Assembly: GCA_024239075.1 (NCBI GenBank)
Contig: JANBVI010000003.1
Coordinates: 1-64,000 of the forward strand
DNA length: 64,000 nucleotides
Reading direction: 5' to 3'
Source of the DNA: Fischerella sp. CENA71
Lineage (GTDB): Bacteria > Cyanobacteriota > Cyanobacteriia > Cyanobacteriales > Nostocaceae
Shown here: piece after piece, positions 36,201 to 44,807 of the stretch
Position numbering within the stretch: position 1 is the stretch's first letter
Layout of the letters: the number at the start of each line of letters is the position of its first letter
Notes under the pieces: generated by a model
The model's database searches: none
The model's input: only the letters and a program-made list of their open reading frames with translations
Told to the model about the DNA's origin: nothing
Position numbers and translations under genes: made by a program

Positions 36201-36928
36201 TCTTGGTAGTGTCCAGTTCGCTCACCGCTTATAAAAATTGACTCAGCATTGTCTAATAACAAAAGACAACGGTGTTTCCGTAAATACGTCATTAACTGCG
36301 AAATGCTATCGCTGACTCTTTCTGGCAGATTGATTGCCTGACCTTGAGAAAAGAACTGGAGCAGGTTAGCCAGCAGTTCTTTGACGGGTGGATTGTTACG
36401 GAGTGATCGCCATATCACATACTCAAAGTGATCTTGAACAAGGTTGACTAGTTTTACAGCTAAAGAGGTCTTGCCAATTCCTCCCATACCCAGTATTGTA
36501 AGCAGACGACAGCGGTCTTGTAGCGTCCAATACTGTAATTTGGCAAGCTCTTCGCTACGTCCTTTGAAGAAAGAAACATCGATAACTTCGCCCCAGTCTA
36601 TTTGATTGTAGATTGTGGATTGTGGATTTTGAATTTCTCCCTCATTTCCCCTGATTAAATATTTTGTGTAGTCACTCAAAGTCAGTTGTAAACCAAAGGT
36701 TCTAAAGCAGCGTTGTAATGTGCGTTTATCTAAGCCAATATTACCTTTTAACACTTTGGAGATAGTTTTGGGGTCGAGCCCGATGCGATCACTCAAATCT
36801 TCTAAGGTATAGCGGACTCCATTGTTCTGTAACATTTCTGTTTCACGAATCTTGGTTAACAGACGCTCTAATCCCACAGAAGTGAGAACAATACCACGTT
36901 GGCGTTTTTGCTTTTCTTGGATCATCAT
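33272..36928 (-). CDS. HTH / NB-ARC / 14x WD40 STAND-type protein
   Basis: A 1218-residue signalling NTPase. Residues about 40-82 form a helix-turn-helix-like region (LEDLSDRIGLDPKTISKVL). The NB-ARC domain has Walker A GMGGIGKT (147-154) and Walker B CLLLLDNAE (about 215-223). After a helical region come 14 WD-type repeats, counted by their terminal (I/V)(R/K)LW(D/N) signatures, filling about 595-1180 and enough for two seven-bladed propellers. STAND proteins act as ligand-triggered switches, and some cyanobacterial ones are linked to defence or cell death. The target here is unknown. A palindrome 16 bases upstream of the start suggests autoregulation. Confidence 0.88.
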   Translation of the reverse strand: MMIQEKQKRQRGIVLTSVGLERLLTKIRETEMLQNNGVRYTLEDLSDRIGLDPKTISKVLKGNIGLDKRTLQRCFRTFGLQLTLSDYTKYLIRGNEGEIQNPQSTIYNQIDWGEVIDVSFFKGRSEELAKLQYWTLQDRCRLLTILGMGGIGKTSLAVKLVNLVQDHFEYVIWRSLRNNPPVKELLANLLQFFSQGQAINLPERVSDSISQLMTYLRKHRCLLLLDNAESIFISGERTGHYQEDYQAYGQLLKQVGETVHQSTLVLTSREKPQEIAFLETTSLYVQSLHLKGLNISDALEIFRTQNCFRGSEADWQTLIQRYDGNPLALKMIASTIQDLFNCDIAEFLAQDTKVFGDIRNLLEQQFKRLSALERDLMYWLAINREPVSIADLQLDLVLSLSTAKLLEALESLVRRCLIETSSGETPTRFTLQPVVMEYVIYCLIEQICAEIVREMGTKPYIDYFLSPEEAPPSPAQKSKYLFNTHALIKADAKDYVRTAQAQLILQPIINELLRTFGTQKAIKDCLRQMLSTLQVQAPNQPGYIGGNILNLLICLQTDLTGYNLSNLTIRQAYLQDTPLQQVNFAGADLKNSVFANIFAPTMSVVFSPNGKLLASGHSNYEIYLWNANTGQQLLTCQGQMRFLWSLAFNLGGDILASSGEDQIILLWSVATGECIKTLSGHMGGVHAVCFVNSDLLISGSADHTIRLWDLNVDKCCRILHGHNDAIWAIALSPNSRIFASGGDDFTVKLWDITTGHCIATLLGHTDCIRSVAFSPDGARLASCGLDKTVRLWDVNSGECIGILTGHTNAVFSVVFVGEGNMLASSSLDRTIRLWDLSLRQCVRTLFGHKNSVYTIAINPLGNILASGSDDQTLKLWDVTSGSCIRTFKGRLNWFSSITFSPDGKMLATGSEDRMVRLWDLHQGKCQTFRGHTDLVTSVAFSPNGRILASSSADKTIRLWDVSHGYCSQVLWGHAATVSKTSFSPDGYTLISGSHDGTIRFWNITTGQILKTLSEHVVQSIALSQDGKKLAVGSFHKTVKLWDTTIGQYCQTLQGHSGWAWCVDFSPDGQTIATGSVDGTVRLWNTTTGKCLHILQEHQNWILAITFSPDGKTLATTCTDCTVKLWDVTTGTRLLTLQGHEKWVMAIAFSPDGQTLASAGAADETIKLWNLEKKEYLKTLKADQLYEGMNIQGVKGLTEAQKVTLISLGAVEEPHLHIG

Positions 36929-36943
36929 AGTTTAATTGACAAA

Positions 36944-36966
36944 AACGACATTTGCTTAGTGTCGTT
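36944..36966. promoter_or_regulatory. Operator-like palindrome upstream of the STAND gene
   Basis: AACGACA, nine spacer bases, then TGTCGTT: a perfect 7-bp inverted repeat starting 16 bases upstream of the minus-strand start codon. It is placed to regulate the NB-ARC/WD40 gene, whose own N terminus looks DNA-binding. Confidence 0.45.
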
Positions 36967-37107
36967 ATGAAAGCTGTTTTATCGCTTAATCTAGCGTACG
37001 TGCTTAATTTCCTGTTTAACTTCCTGCTTAAGTTACCTATTTTCCCTGGTTTAAGATTATCACAAAGGTGATAGTGCCATTAGGAAAGCTTAGGGAAATT
37101 CTTAGCT

Positions 37108-38292
37108 ATGGCAAAAATTGAAACTAAAACTGAACCGATGGTGATCAACTTTGGTCCCCATCATCCTGCTATGCATGGGTGCTTCCGACTGATTGTCACT
37201 TTAGACGGAGAAGATGTGATCGACTGTGAACCCGTCCTTGGCTATCTACATCGGGGCATGGAAAAAATTGCCGAGAACCGCACCAATATTCAGTATGTCC
37301 CTTACGTGAGTCGTTGGGACTACTATGGCGGAATGTTTAATGAAGCAGTCACTGTCAATGCTGTAGAGAAACTGGCAAATATTGAAATTCCTGAACGTGC
37401 CAGCTATATTCGGGTCATCATGCTAGAGCTAACCCGGATTAATAATCATTTGCTATGGTTGGGACCCTTCATATCTGATATTGGTGCACACGCCCTCTTC
37501 TTTTACACCTTGCGTGAACGCGAAATGATTTTAGACCTGTTTGAAGCTGCTACTGGCTACCGCATGGTCAACAACAATTATTTTCGTATTGGGGGTGTTG
37601 CTGCTGACCTTCCCTATGGATGGGTGGATAAGTGCGAAGATTTTTGTAATTACTTTCTACCTAAAGTTGACGAGTACGAAAAATTAATTACTGATAACCC
37701 CATTTTCCGCCGTCGAGTCGAGGGAATAGGCACACTCAGCCGCGAAGAAGCAATTAACTGGGGGATATCTGGTCCTATGCTTCGTGCTTCTGGAGTGAAG
37801 TGGGATTTGCGAAAAGTTGATCGCTACGAATGCTACGACAATTTTGATTGGGAGGTGCAGTGGGATACAGCAGGAGATTGCCTTGCTCGTTATTTAGTGC
37901 GGATGCGAGAAATGCGGGAATCAGCCAAGATTATCAAACAGGCACTTAAAGGATTACCTGGTGGTTCTTACGAGAATCTAGAAGCTAAACGTATGACATC
38001 AGATCGCAAATCAGAATGGAACGAGTTTAATTACCAATTTATTGCTAAGAAGGTTGCACCAACTTTCAAGATTCCTAAAGGCGAAGTTTATGCACGGGTC
38101 GAGTCAGGCAGAGGAGAACTCGGAGTTTATCTAGTTGGCGATGACAACGTTTTTCCTTGGCGATGGAAGATTCGCCCAGCAGATTTCAACAATCTCCAAG
38201 TTCTACCCCAATTAATACGTGGACGAAAAGTAGCTGATATTTTTGTCATCCTGGGAAGTATTGACTTGGTCATGGGTTCTGTAGACCGTTGA
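37108..38292 (+). CDS. ndhH: NAD(P)H-quinone oxidoreductase subunit H (NDH-1)
   Basis: A 394-residue protein, the normal length for cyanobacterial NdhH, the 49-kDa/NuoD homologue. It belongs to the peripheral arm of thylakoid NDH-1 and takes part in respiration, cyclic electron flow and CO2 uptake. Typical sequence is present throughout: [16 protein letters not shown] near the start, [16 protein letters not shown], and the C-terminal [13 protein letters not shown]. The ATG at 37108 follows an AGGAAAGCTTAGGG purine stretch. It is a single housekeeping gene between unrelated accessory regions, with no other ndh gene nearby, as is usual in cyanobacteria. Confidence 0.97.
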   Translation: MAKIETKTEPMVINFGPHHPAMHGCFRLIVTLDGEDVIDCEPVLGYLHRGMEKIAENRTNIQYVPYVSRWDYYGGMFNEAVTVNAVEKLANIEIPERASYIRVIMLELTRINNHLLWLGPFISDIGAHALFFYTLREREMILDLFEAATGYRMVNNNYFRIGGVAADLPYGWVDKCEDFCNYFLPKVDEYEKLITDNPIFRRRVEGIGTLSREEAINWGISGPMLRASGVKWDLRKVDRYECYDNFDWEVQWDTAGDCLARYLVRMREMRESAKIIKQALKGLPGGSYENLEAKRMTSDRKSEWNEFNYQFIAKKVAPTFKIPKGEVYARVESGRGELGVYLVGDDNVFPWRWKIRPADFNNLQVLPQLIRGRKVADIFVILGSIDLVMGSVDR

Positions 38293-38988
38293 ACTAGCTA
38301 TAATTTTTGTACTTAGAACCTGATTTTGTTTACCTAAAGCAGAAGTGATGATAGACTATATTACATAACCTTTAACAAGGGGTTAGTAGGGTTAATTGTG
38401 TAAAATGATTGAGGAATTTCCCCAGAAAGGTAGTTTTTGTCCCTATTGTGGATGAAAAAACAAAAAGGGGACATTGAACATAGATATTCTGAATAAGCCT
38501 CAAGTATCTTGAGACTGTAACACTCTTCTGAGAAACAGAAATATTTCTTGAATTACATGTTGCACTAACTTCTTTATTGCAATCAAAGTCAGGCGGCAAT
38601 GCAGAAATTCGCTCTAATCGTTATGTTTACGTTGTGGATATTGTACACCCTACGATTGTTGAGAATGGTGCAAGATATCAACTTACATCCATTGGGGAAG
38701 CGATCATTTTCCAAATGGATGTAAAGAAACATTTCTGTTTTTTAGAAGCAAGCGCAATGGCGGCACACCATCTGCTATGAGCGAAAGAAACAGTAAATAG
38801 GCTACCTATTAGGTGTCCTGACATCTAAAACCAAGGTTTCACTCTTTGCAGCCTTGCCTGTTTGGGAGCATGGGGACAGAGACTTTATGACTACAATATA
38901 AGTGAAGGAATAAATTAACAATTCTTTTTGAAAGTTTTACTAAATGTGGGCGACTGCTGGGCAATATACTGACCCTAGTATGGACTAG
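38293..38988. other. Intergenic region with dispersed repeat
   Basis: About 700 bases with no supported gene. The segment 38683-38724 can form a hairpin (TTACATCCATT pairing with AATGGATGTAA), and 38698-38740 matches 24684-24726 in reverse complement. A looser inverted copy of the AGAAACAGAAA part is at about 38530. Short open frames here look accidental. Confidence 0.5.
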
Positions 38989-39117
38989 CACGAGCAGAAA
39001 TACCAACAACAAGTTCTCAGAAATCTCAGGAATAAAGCTTATACTCTTGGTTTTGAACTTGTTCCAGTTTCTCAAGAAGATCAAAATACTCTATTTTCTC
39101 CAACCCTTAATACATAA
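38989..39117 (+). pseudogene. Possible transposase C-terminal remnant
   Basis: After an in-frame stop, 42 codons read HEQKYQQQVLRNLRNKAY, then TLGFELVPVSQEDQNTLF, and end at TAA 39115-39117. This resembles the basic C-terminal tail of cyanobacterial DDE transposases. There is no start codon and no upstream transposase body. The family cannot be fixed by eye. Confidence 0.3.
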
Positions 39118-39249
39118 GCCTCATGCAAAGTGTTTTTTCAGAGAGGGCTAAAATATTGCAATACTCTCAGAAGCCGACGTACGCAATTAAGTAACTCTCC
39201 AATACTCATAGCATGTTAGTACTGCTGTCAACAATGAAAAACAGAGGAT

Positions 39250-40404
39250 ATGAAGATAAGCAAGAAACTTCAGTCCTGGTCTGGCTGGATTCTAAGCATT
39301 ATTGGAAGCGCATTCACCCTTGCTTTAATAGGGCTGAATATCTCTAACTTAACTACTCCCAACCATAAACTATCAGAACAGACAACTCTTCCCCAGAGGT
39401 TGGAAGTTGTGGCTTTGGGACGGCTAGAGCCAAAGGGAGAAGTGATTCATATTAATGGGCCGAGAGGAGAGCGGATCGCTCGGTTAGAGGTTTCGCGAGG
39501 GGACATTATTCAGTCAGGAGAAATCATCGCATACTTGGAGAGTTACGAGGAGCAAGTAGCAGAGCGTGATTACGCACTCACTCAGGTAGCAGAGGCAAAG
39601 GAGAAGCTAAAGGCATCAACTGAGTATGTCCAGACACAAATTCAAGAAGCTAAAACCCGCATTATACAAGTTGAAAGACCGGGAAACTTTGAAGTTGAAG
39701 CACAGCAAGCTACCGTACGACAACTAGAGGCTGAACTAAGACTAGCAGAGGAAGATTTGCAGCGTTCTCACAGCTTGCATACTGATGGGGCTATCTCCCA
39801 GCAATCACTGGAGCAGCAAATCAGCAAGACACAACAACTACAAGAGCAGCTGAACAATGCGAAAGCATCTCTCATCCAACTAGAAAGTGCATTGAAAGCA
39901 AACCTGAGTAATGCTCAAGCTCAACTGCGCTCACAGCAGGCAAATTTACTCTTAGCCCAGAGGCAGATAGCGTTAGGCTCTGCACAAAAGAATCTGAATT
40001 TGGCAGAAGCTCGCTTGAGACGCACTATCATTCGCGCTCCCAGAGCAGGACAAATTCTCAAAACTCTAACTTATCCAGGAGAAGCAATTGGTGACGACGG
40101 AATTTTAGAAATGGGAGATACAAGTCAGATGTATGTAGTCGCCGAAGTTTACGAATCTGATGTGGGCTTGGTGAAACTAGGTCAACCGGCGACGATTACC
40201 AGCCGCAATGGAGCATTTAGTAAAGCAATAACTGGAAAAGTGGTGGAAATTGGTTGGCAGATTTTTAAGAACAACATCCTGAGCGATGATCCAGCAGCTA
40301 ATGCAGATGCACGAGTCGTGGAGGTGAGAATCCGTCTAGATGATAGTAAGCCGATCAAAGCTTTTACTAATTTGCAAGTAGATGTGAAAATCAACGTCAG
40401 ATGA
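39250..40404 (+). CDS. DevB-like membrane fusion protein of an ABC exporter
   Basis: A 384-residue periplasmic adaptor. One N-terminal membrane helix (about 12-33) is followed by a lipoyl-like half domain (VVALGRLEPKGEVIHINGP), a long coiled coil (about 100-255, rich in Q, A, E and L) and the second half motif LRRTIIRAPRAGQIL. This is the DevB family layout; DevBCA with a TolC-like channel exports heterocyst glycolipids in Anabaena, and paralogues export other lipids or peptides. The gene overlaps the following permease by four bases (ATGA). Its cargo here is unknown. Confidence 0.88.
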   Translation: MKISKKLQSWSGWILSIIGSAFTLALIGLNISNLTTPNHKLSEQTTLPQRLEVVALGRLEPKGEVIHINGPRGERIARLEVSRGDIIQSGEIIAYLESYEEQVAERDYALTQVAEAKEKLKASTEYVQTQIQEAKTRIIQVERPGNFEVEAQQATVRQLEAELRLAEEDLQRSHSLHTDGAISQQSLEQQISKTQQLQEQLNNAKASLIQLESALKANLSNAQAQLRSQQANLLLAQRQIALGSAQKNLNLAEARLRRTIIRAPRAGQILKTLTYPGEAIGDDGILEMGDTSQMYVVAEVYESDVGLVKLGQPATITSRNGAFSKAITGKVVEIGWQIFKNNILSDDPAANADARVVEVRIRLDDSKPIKAFTNLQVDVKINVR

Positions 40405-41561
40405 AAACGCCTCTTGCCTGGCTAAATTTGGTGCATAACAGAACTCGACTATTGGTGGCGATCACTGGAGTCGCCTTTGCTGTCATTCTTGTGTTTATGA
40501 ATTTAGGTTTTTTAGGAGCGCTAGCAAAAACAGCCAGCATATTTTACAACCAAATCGATGCCAACATTTATCTGATGTCTTCCCAAGCTCTAGAAATTAG
40601 CACCTCCAAGCCATTTCCCATCGAGCGCATCTATCAAGCTGCAGGTATCGATGGAGTGGAGCGCACTATGCCCCTGTACGTGGGATATCTTCAGTGGCGC
40701 AACCCTCAAACCCACCTGAGTCGGGCAATGTTTGTCTTCGCCATCCATCCTAGAGACCTAGTGTTTCTCTTACCTGATTTACAGTTGCCCGAAACCCAGA
40801 CTGCCCTGTTGCGTCCGAATACAGTGTTGATTGATCGGCTCTCCCGCCCAGAGTTTGGTTCCCAAACTATCGGTTTAACTACCGAAGCAAGGTCTACTAG
40901 GGGTCTTGGTAGACAGGTTCAAATTGGCGGTCAATATACTCTAGGAGGAGGATTTGTCTCCGATGGTACGCTGATTATGAGTGATCAGAATTTTCGTCGC
41001 TTCTTTGATCCCTTTCCCCTACATCAGATCAACCTGGGGTTAGTCAAACTGAAAGAGGGCGTAGATGCCCTTCAGGTAGTCCAAAAGCTTCGCCAAATCC
41101 TTCCTAAAGATGTTTTAGTAATGACACAGGATGAGATTATTGCCCGCGAGCGCAACTACTGGATCAGCGCCACCTCAACAGGCTTCATTTTCGCGATGGG
41201 GGTTGCAGTTTCCTGCATTGTTGGCGTGGTTATTATCTATCAGATTCTTTACACTGATATTTCTAACCAGCTGATTCAATACGCTACGCTCAAAGCAATG
41301 GGCTATCGCAGCCGCTACCTCTTTAGCATTGTTATCCAAGAGGCATTCATCCTGGCGGTGCTGGGCTACATCCCCGGCTTTGCTATTTCCCTCGGTCTTT
41401 ATGAATTGACCCTGAGAGCTACCCATGGCAGTCTTCCTATTAGCATGGAGTTTGGACGCACAGTCTACGTTCTGCTGTTGACCGTGCTTATGTGTATTAT
41501 CTCTGGTTTAATTTGCGTCCAAAAAATAATTACCGCCGATCCGGCAGAGGTGTTTAAGTGA
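40401..41561 (+). CDS. DevC-like ABC exporter permease (first)
   Basis: A 386-residue MacB/FtsX-type permease. There is an N-terminal helix (about 19-40), a large periplasmic domain (about 45-250) and three C-terminal helices (about 260-285, 310-335 and 350-375), ending ITADPAEVFK as usual for DevC. The pattern FTEAR-like loop and LTTEARSTRGLG region differ from the second permease. It overlaps both the adaptor gene and the next permease by four bases. Confidence 0.88.
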   Translation: MKTPLAWLNLVHNRTRLLVAITGVAFAVILVFMNLGFLGALAKTASIFYNQIDANIYLMSSQALEISTSKPFPIERIYQAAGIDGVERTMPLYVGYLQWRNPQTHLSRAMFVFAIHPRDLVFLLPDLQLPETQTALLRPNTVLIDRLSRPEFGSQTIGLTTEARSTRGLGRQVQIGGQYTLGGGFVSDGTLIMSDQNFRRFFDPFPLHQINLGLVKLKEGVDALQVVQKLRQILPKDVLVMTQDEIIARERNYWISATSTGFIFAMGVAVSCIVGVVIIYQILYTDISNQLIQYATLKAMGYRSRYLFSIVIQEAFILAVLGYIPGFAISLGLYELTLRATHGSLPISMEFGRTVYVLLLTVLMCIISGLICVQKIITADPAEVFK

Positions 41562-42733
41562 TGCTACCGCCCCGCTACACTCCCCTTGCCTGGTTCAATC
41601 TTACCCATGAAAGACACCGCCTAATCACATCAATAGCAGGGGTCTCTTTTGCCGTACTGCTAATGTTTATGTTTAAGGGGTTTGAGAATGCTCTGTACGA
41701 CAGCCAGGTGCAACTACTCAAGCTGCTGAATGGGGATATAATAATCGTTAATCGGCTCAAGTACAATATGTTCGTGCCAGAGCAATTTGCCCGACGGCGA
41801 CTCTACCAGGCGCAAGCTTTTGACGGCGTGGTTGCTGCCTATCCGCTCTATATCACTAACGCCGACTGGAAAAATCCGGTGACTAAAACCTTGCGCCAAC
41901 TGCGGGTTATCGCCTTCAACCCGCAAGAGCCGGTATTGCCCTTACCCGGAATCGAGCAAAACCTGGAAGCCCTTAAAATGCCCTGGACGGCTCTGATTGA
42001 TGATAAATCCCGATCAGAAGTGGGATCAACACAGGTAGGCATTTTCACTGAACTATCGGAGCAGCAGATTCGCCTAGTTGGTACCTTCAGTATGGGAACC
42101 GATTTTGCCTCTGCCAATGGCAACATAGTCATGAGTGATCAAAATTTTCTCCGCTATTTTGCTAATTTGGCACCAGAAAAAGATAGTCGTACTCTCAACA
42201 CCGTTGATATTGGACTGCTCAAGATTGCCCCAAATGCTGATGTCAATGCTCTGGTGAAGGTGCTACGCAGGCAGTTGCCGCAAGATGTATCAGTTTGGAC
42301 AAAAGCCGAGTTTGTCCAGAAAGAGCGAGATTACTGGCAAAAAAATACCAGTATTGGTTTTGTGTTTGCACTACTCACGAGCATGAGCTTTTTGGTAGGC
42401 GTGATCCTGGTGTATCAGATCCTCTATACAGATGTGGCGGAACACGGGTCGGAATATGCCACAATGAAAGCTATAGGTTACAATAACTTCTACCTACTCA
42501 GTATTCTGTTGCAGGAGTCAGTGATATTAGTATTTTTTGGGTTTATGCCAGGGTTCGCTATCAGTCTGGGGCTGTATAGCCTGACTGCCAATAGTACCGG
42601 TTTGTTGATGCAGATGACAATAGGACGAGCAATGAACATCTTGGTAGCAACATTTGTCATGTGCTTAATCTCTGGGGTGATAGCAATACGGAAAGTACAA
42701 AGCACTGACCCAGCAGAGGTGTTTGGCTCGTGA
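41558..42733 (+). CDS. DevC-like ABC exporter permease (second)
   Basis: A 391-residue permease with the same topology as its upstream neighbour: one N-terminal helix, a periplasmic domain and three C-terminal helices, ending [10 protein letters not shown]. The two are related but clearly not identical, so this exporter probably uses a permease heterodimer where the classic DevBCA has two copies of one DevC. It overlaps the preceding gene by four bases and the ATPase gene by four. Confidence 0.88.
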   Translation: MMLPPRYTPLAWFNLTHERHRLITSIAGVSFAVLLMFMFKGFENALYDSQVQLLKLLNGDIIIVNRLKYNMFVPEQFARRRLYQAQAFDGVVAAYPLYITNADWKNPVTKTLRQLRVIAFNPQEPVLPLPGIEQNLEALKMPWTALIDDKSRSEVGSTQVGIFTELSEQQIRLVGTFSMGTDFASANGNIVMSDQNFLRYFANLAPEKDSRTLNTVDIGLLKIAPNADVNALVKVLRRQLPQDVSVWTKAEFVQKERDYWQKNTSIGFVFALLTSMSFLVGVILVYQILYTDVAEHGSEYATMKAIGYNNFYLLSILLQESVILVFFGFMPGFAISLGLYSLTANSTGLLMQMTIGRAMNILVATFVMCLISGVIAIRKVQSTDPAEVFGS

Positions 42734-43497
42734 ACTTCTCTTTTAATAGTTTCGATGGCGCACAATTACAATACACGGCTCTCCAGTTTGTTGTGCAGAT
42801 TCGCAACCTGAATTACTACTATGGTCAGGGTGAATTACGCACGCAGGTATTGTACAACATCAATTTTGAATTAACTCCGGGACAGATTGTGATTATGACT
42901 GGACCTTCGGGTTCTGGTAAAACCACCCTTCTCAGTTTGATTGGAGCTTTACGGTCAGCCGATGAAGGCAGCTTGAAAATTCTGGGACAAGAGCTTGTTG
43001 GACTTAGTAAATCAAAAATGGTGCAGGTGCGGCGCAACATTGGCTTTATCTTCCAGGCTCATAATTTGTTTGAGTCGCTCACAGCTTCTCAAAATGTAGA
43101 AATGGCAGTTGAACTTTTGAGTAACTGGCGTAAAAAACGGAAACTGGCATTAGAGATTTTAAGCCAGCTGGGTTTGGAACACCGAGCTAACTACAAACCG
43201 AAAGCACTATCTGGTGGACAAAAACAACGGGTAGCAATTGCTCGTGCCTTAGTCAATGAACCATTACTGATTCTGGCAGATGAACCCACAGCTGCATTAG
43301 ATAAAAAATCTAGTCACGAGGTAATTATGCTCATGCAAAAACTTGCCAAAGAACATGGTCGGACTATTTTGATCGTGACTCACGACAGCGGCATTATAGA
43401 TGTTGCAGACCGAATTATTAACTTGGTTGATGGTCGCTTAGAGTCAGAGCCGAATGGCACGAAGATAAGCCGAAACATATATGGCACAAGAGCTTGA
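42730..43497 (+). CDS. DevA-like ABC exporter ATP-binding protein
   Basis: A 255-residue ABC ATPase of the MacB/LolD/DevA type. Walker [10 protein letters not shown] (about 57-65), signature LSGGQKQR (about 156-163), Walker [14 protein letters not shown], and the switch histidine in VTHD are all present. The GTG at 42730 overlaps the permease stop and gives a slightly long N terminus; the conserved domain starts at [11 protein letters not shown]. It completes a four-gene, translationally coupled exporter operon and would power export by the two upstream permeases. Confidence 0.9.
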   Translation: MNFSFNSFDGAQLQYTALQFVVQIRNLNYYYGQGELRTQVLYNINFELTPGQIVIMTGPSGSGKTTLLSLIGALRSADEGSLKILGQELVGLSKSKMVQVRRNIGFIFQAHNLFESLTASQNVEMAVELLSNWRKKRKLALEILSQLGLEHRANYKPKALSGGQKQRVAIARALVNEPLLILADEPTAALDKKSSHEVIMLMQKLAKEHGRTILIVTHDSGIIDVADRIINLVDGRLESEPNGTKISRNIYGTRA

Positions 43498-43894
43498 AAT
43501 CTTTATATGGGGAAGAGCTGGCGAAGCTGTCACCAAGTGCAAACTAAACAGTTTAGTTTAAAAGCCAAGCGTAACCATAGAGGTTTATCTTTCTTCAACG
43601 CGATTTGTTGGGATATGATCAATCAACGCAAGCTTTGGGGTGATCGCCAAAACAGTGTTTGATGCGCTCACCTGATTAAAAAGGTAAAAGTGAAACAAGA
43701 GTTGTATGGTTGCACAAAAGTGTTTACGCAACAGACTTGGCGGGGCAAACGTTCATTCATATCCAAGTTGAAAGTACCGTAAGGATTGATATGCAGCCAA
43801 ATCAAAGGAGACGAGGCGAAGAAAAGAAAAAGAGGGGAGGCTTTTATTGGGTATCCGCCGAGATATGGATACCGTTGGCGAATTCCCAAAACAG
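43498..43894. other. Intergenic region with palindrome; possible decayed frame
   Basis: About 400 bases. AAACTAAA and TTTAGTTT at 43541-43559 form a perfect 8-bp inverted repeat with a 3-base loop, soon after the DevA-like gene, and could act as its terminator. From 43681 onward, coding-looking peptide (KVKVKQELYGCTKVF, then later GYPPRYGYRWRIPKTAKLN) appears in different frames, as if a small gene had been broken by frameshifts. No product is assigned. Confidence 0.35.
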
Positions 43895-44335
43895 CTAAAC
43901 TGAACCGATTAGTTCAGCAGTGAAACGATTGAGAACCTTCTGAGCAGTTTTATACCCAGTAGCTTGCTTACCTAACTTCAGTTCAGACAAAACACGGTCA
44001 CGTAAAATTTCAAGTTCTCTTATCGTTGGCAATGCAACAGACTGTCTTTCGCTCTCCGTATCAGATGTTAGAGGAAACTCCGTCTCCCGTGTAATACTCG
44101 GCTGTGGTTCGTTTGACTCTGGATGAGGAGCTAAAATTTCTGAGTCTTCCCGTGTAATACAAGGGTGGTCGTTATGCCTAACAATGTGTTCTAAATAGTC
44201 AGCCCTGGTTAAACCCAAACATTCAGAGGCTATCCCTAAGCTCTTCCAGGTATCATCAGTCAGTCGCAAAGAACGTACTTCACGATAATCATCATAATGA
44301 AGCGCAAACTTTCCCTGAATATCTCGTTTCCACAT
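43895..44335 (-). CDS. Hypothetical protein with ribbon-helix-helix-like N terminus
   Basis: A 146-residue protein of unknown function. Residues about 20-52 (VRSLRLTDDTWKSLG, then LGLTRADYLEHIVR) fit a ribbon-helix-helix/CopG-type pattern, suggesting DNA binding. The middle (55-100) is acidic and low in complexity, with two similar short elements (CITRED and SITRET) encoded by a repeated DNA motif. The C-terminal part (100-146) is helical. The same DNA motif, a GTGTAATACAC-like palindrome, occurs twice just upstream of the start, which fits autoregulation. It may be plasmid- or transposon-derived, given the remnants around it. Confidence 0.55.
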   Translation of the reverse strand: MWKRDIQGKFALHYDDYREVRSLRLTDDTWKSLGIASECLGLTRADYLEHIVRHNDHPCITREDSEILAPHPESNEPQPSITRETEFPLTSDTESERQSVALPTIRELEILRDRVLSELKLGKQATGYKTAQKVLNRFTAELIGSV

Positions 44336-44343
44336 AACCTCAT

Positions 44344-44402
44344 CCGTGTATTACATCGTAAGTTTAACGGGAAATGACGATGCTTTTCCATGTAATACAC
44401 GG
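44344..44402. promoter_or_regulatory. Paired 13-bp inverted repeat upstream of the RHH-like gene
   Basis: CCGTGTATTACAT (44344-44356) and ATGTAATACACGG (44390-44402) are perfect inverted copies. The near copy is 9 bases upstream of the start codon at 44335. Related CCGTGTAATAC copies lie inside the gene at 44087-44097 and 44150-44160. The layout suggests operator sites bound by the encoded protein. Confidence 0.55.
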
Positions 44403-44453
44403 AAGCAGACTTAAATTTTATTGATTTTTGAGCAACATTCTACTGAGTAGTAT

Positions 44454-44615
44454 CTAGCACACATTAGTGTCAGCTAGTCTTGCAAAGTGTGAGGAGCGAG
44501 TTCTAGCCCTTGGTATCTCCTCTAACCACGCGAAAACTCGACTTAGATTAATAGCAGCCGCCGTCAGAATATGCTGTAGATGAGTTTTAGCTAACGGCGT
44601 TTTGGTAGCATCCAT
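44454..44615 (-). pseudogene. Transposase C-terminal fragment (IS1182/IS5-like DDE type)
   Basis: The frame reads KTPLAKTHLQHILTAAA, then INLSRVFAWLEEIPRA and RTRSSHFARLAD, closely resembling the C terminus of cyanobacterial DDE transposases (consensus like AKTHLQHxLTAxAINLxRVxAW). The rest of the gene is missing: the frame is interrupted exactly where a short inverted-repeat element begins at 44616. Confidence 0.65.
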
Positions 44616-44807
44616 ACAGAAACTTACGCACTTGGCTATAAAGAAGACAGAGCAAGCATTCTAGCAATCGTTAAACATTGCCTAGTTTATATCCTTTTAG
44701 GTAAAGTTAAAAAACCTTTTAACGAAAGAATAAGGGTTGTAGCTTCTTCGGGAGGTGCTGTCCAGCTTCTGTTTTAGGCAAAGTTTGTCAAGCGCGTAAG
44801 TTTCTGT
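44616..44807. mobile_element. 192-bp MITE-like element, ACAGAAACTTACGC ends
   Basis: Perfect 14-bp terminal inverted repeats bound this non-coding segment: ACAGAAACTTACGC at 44616 and GCGTAAGTTTCTGT ending at 44807. It abuts a transposase fragment. It lacks coding capacity and would depend on a transposase supplied in trans. Confidence 0.65.

Noticed and set aside
38577-38780. 67-codon open frame in the spacer after ndhH
   Set aside because: It coincides with the hairpin-forming dispersed repeat and shows no protein-like pattern.
43681-43923. A frameshifted small gene before the RHH-like gene
   Set aside because: Protein-like stretches appear in different frames but no family was recognised, and the segment overlaps the convergent gene, so it is mentioned only in the gap entry.
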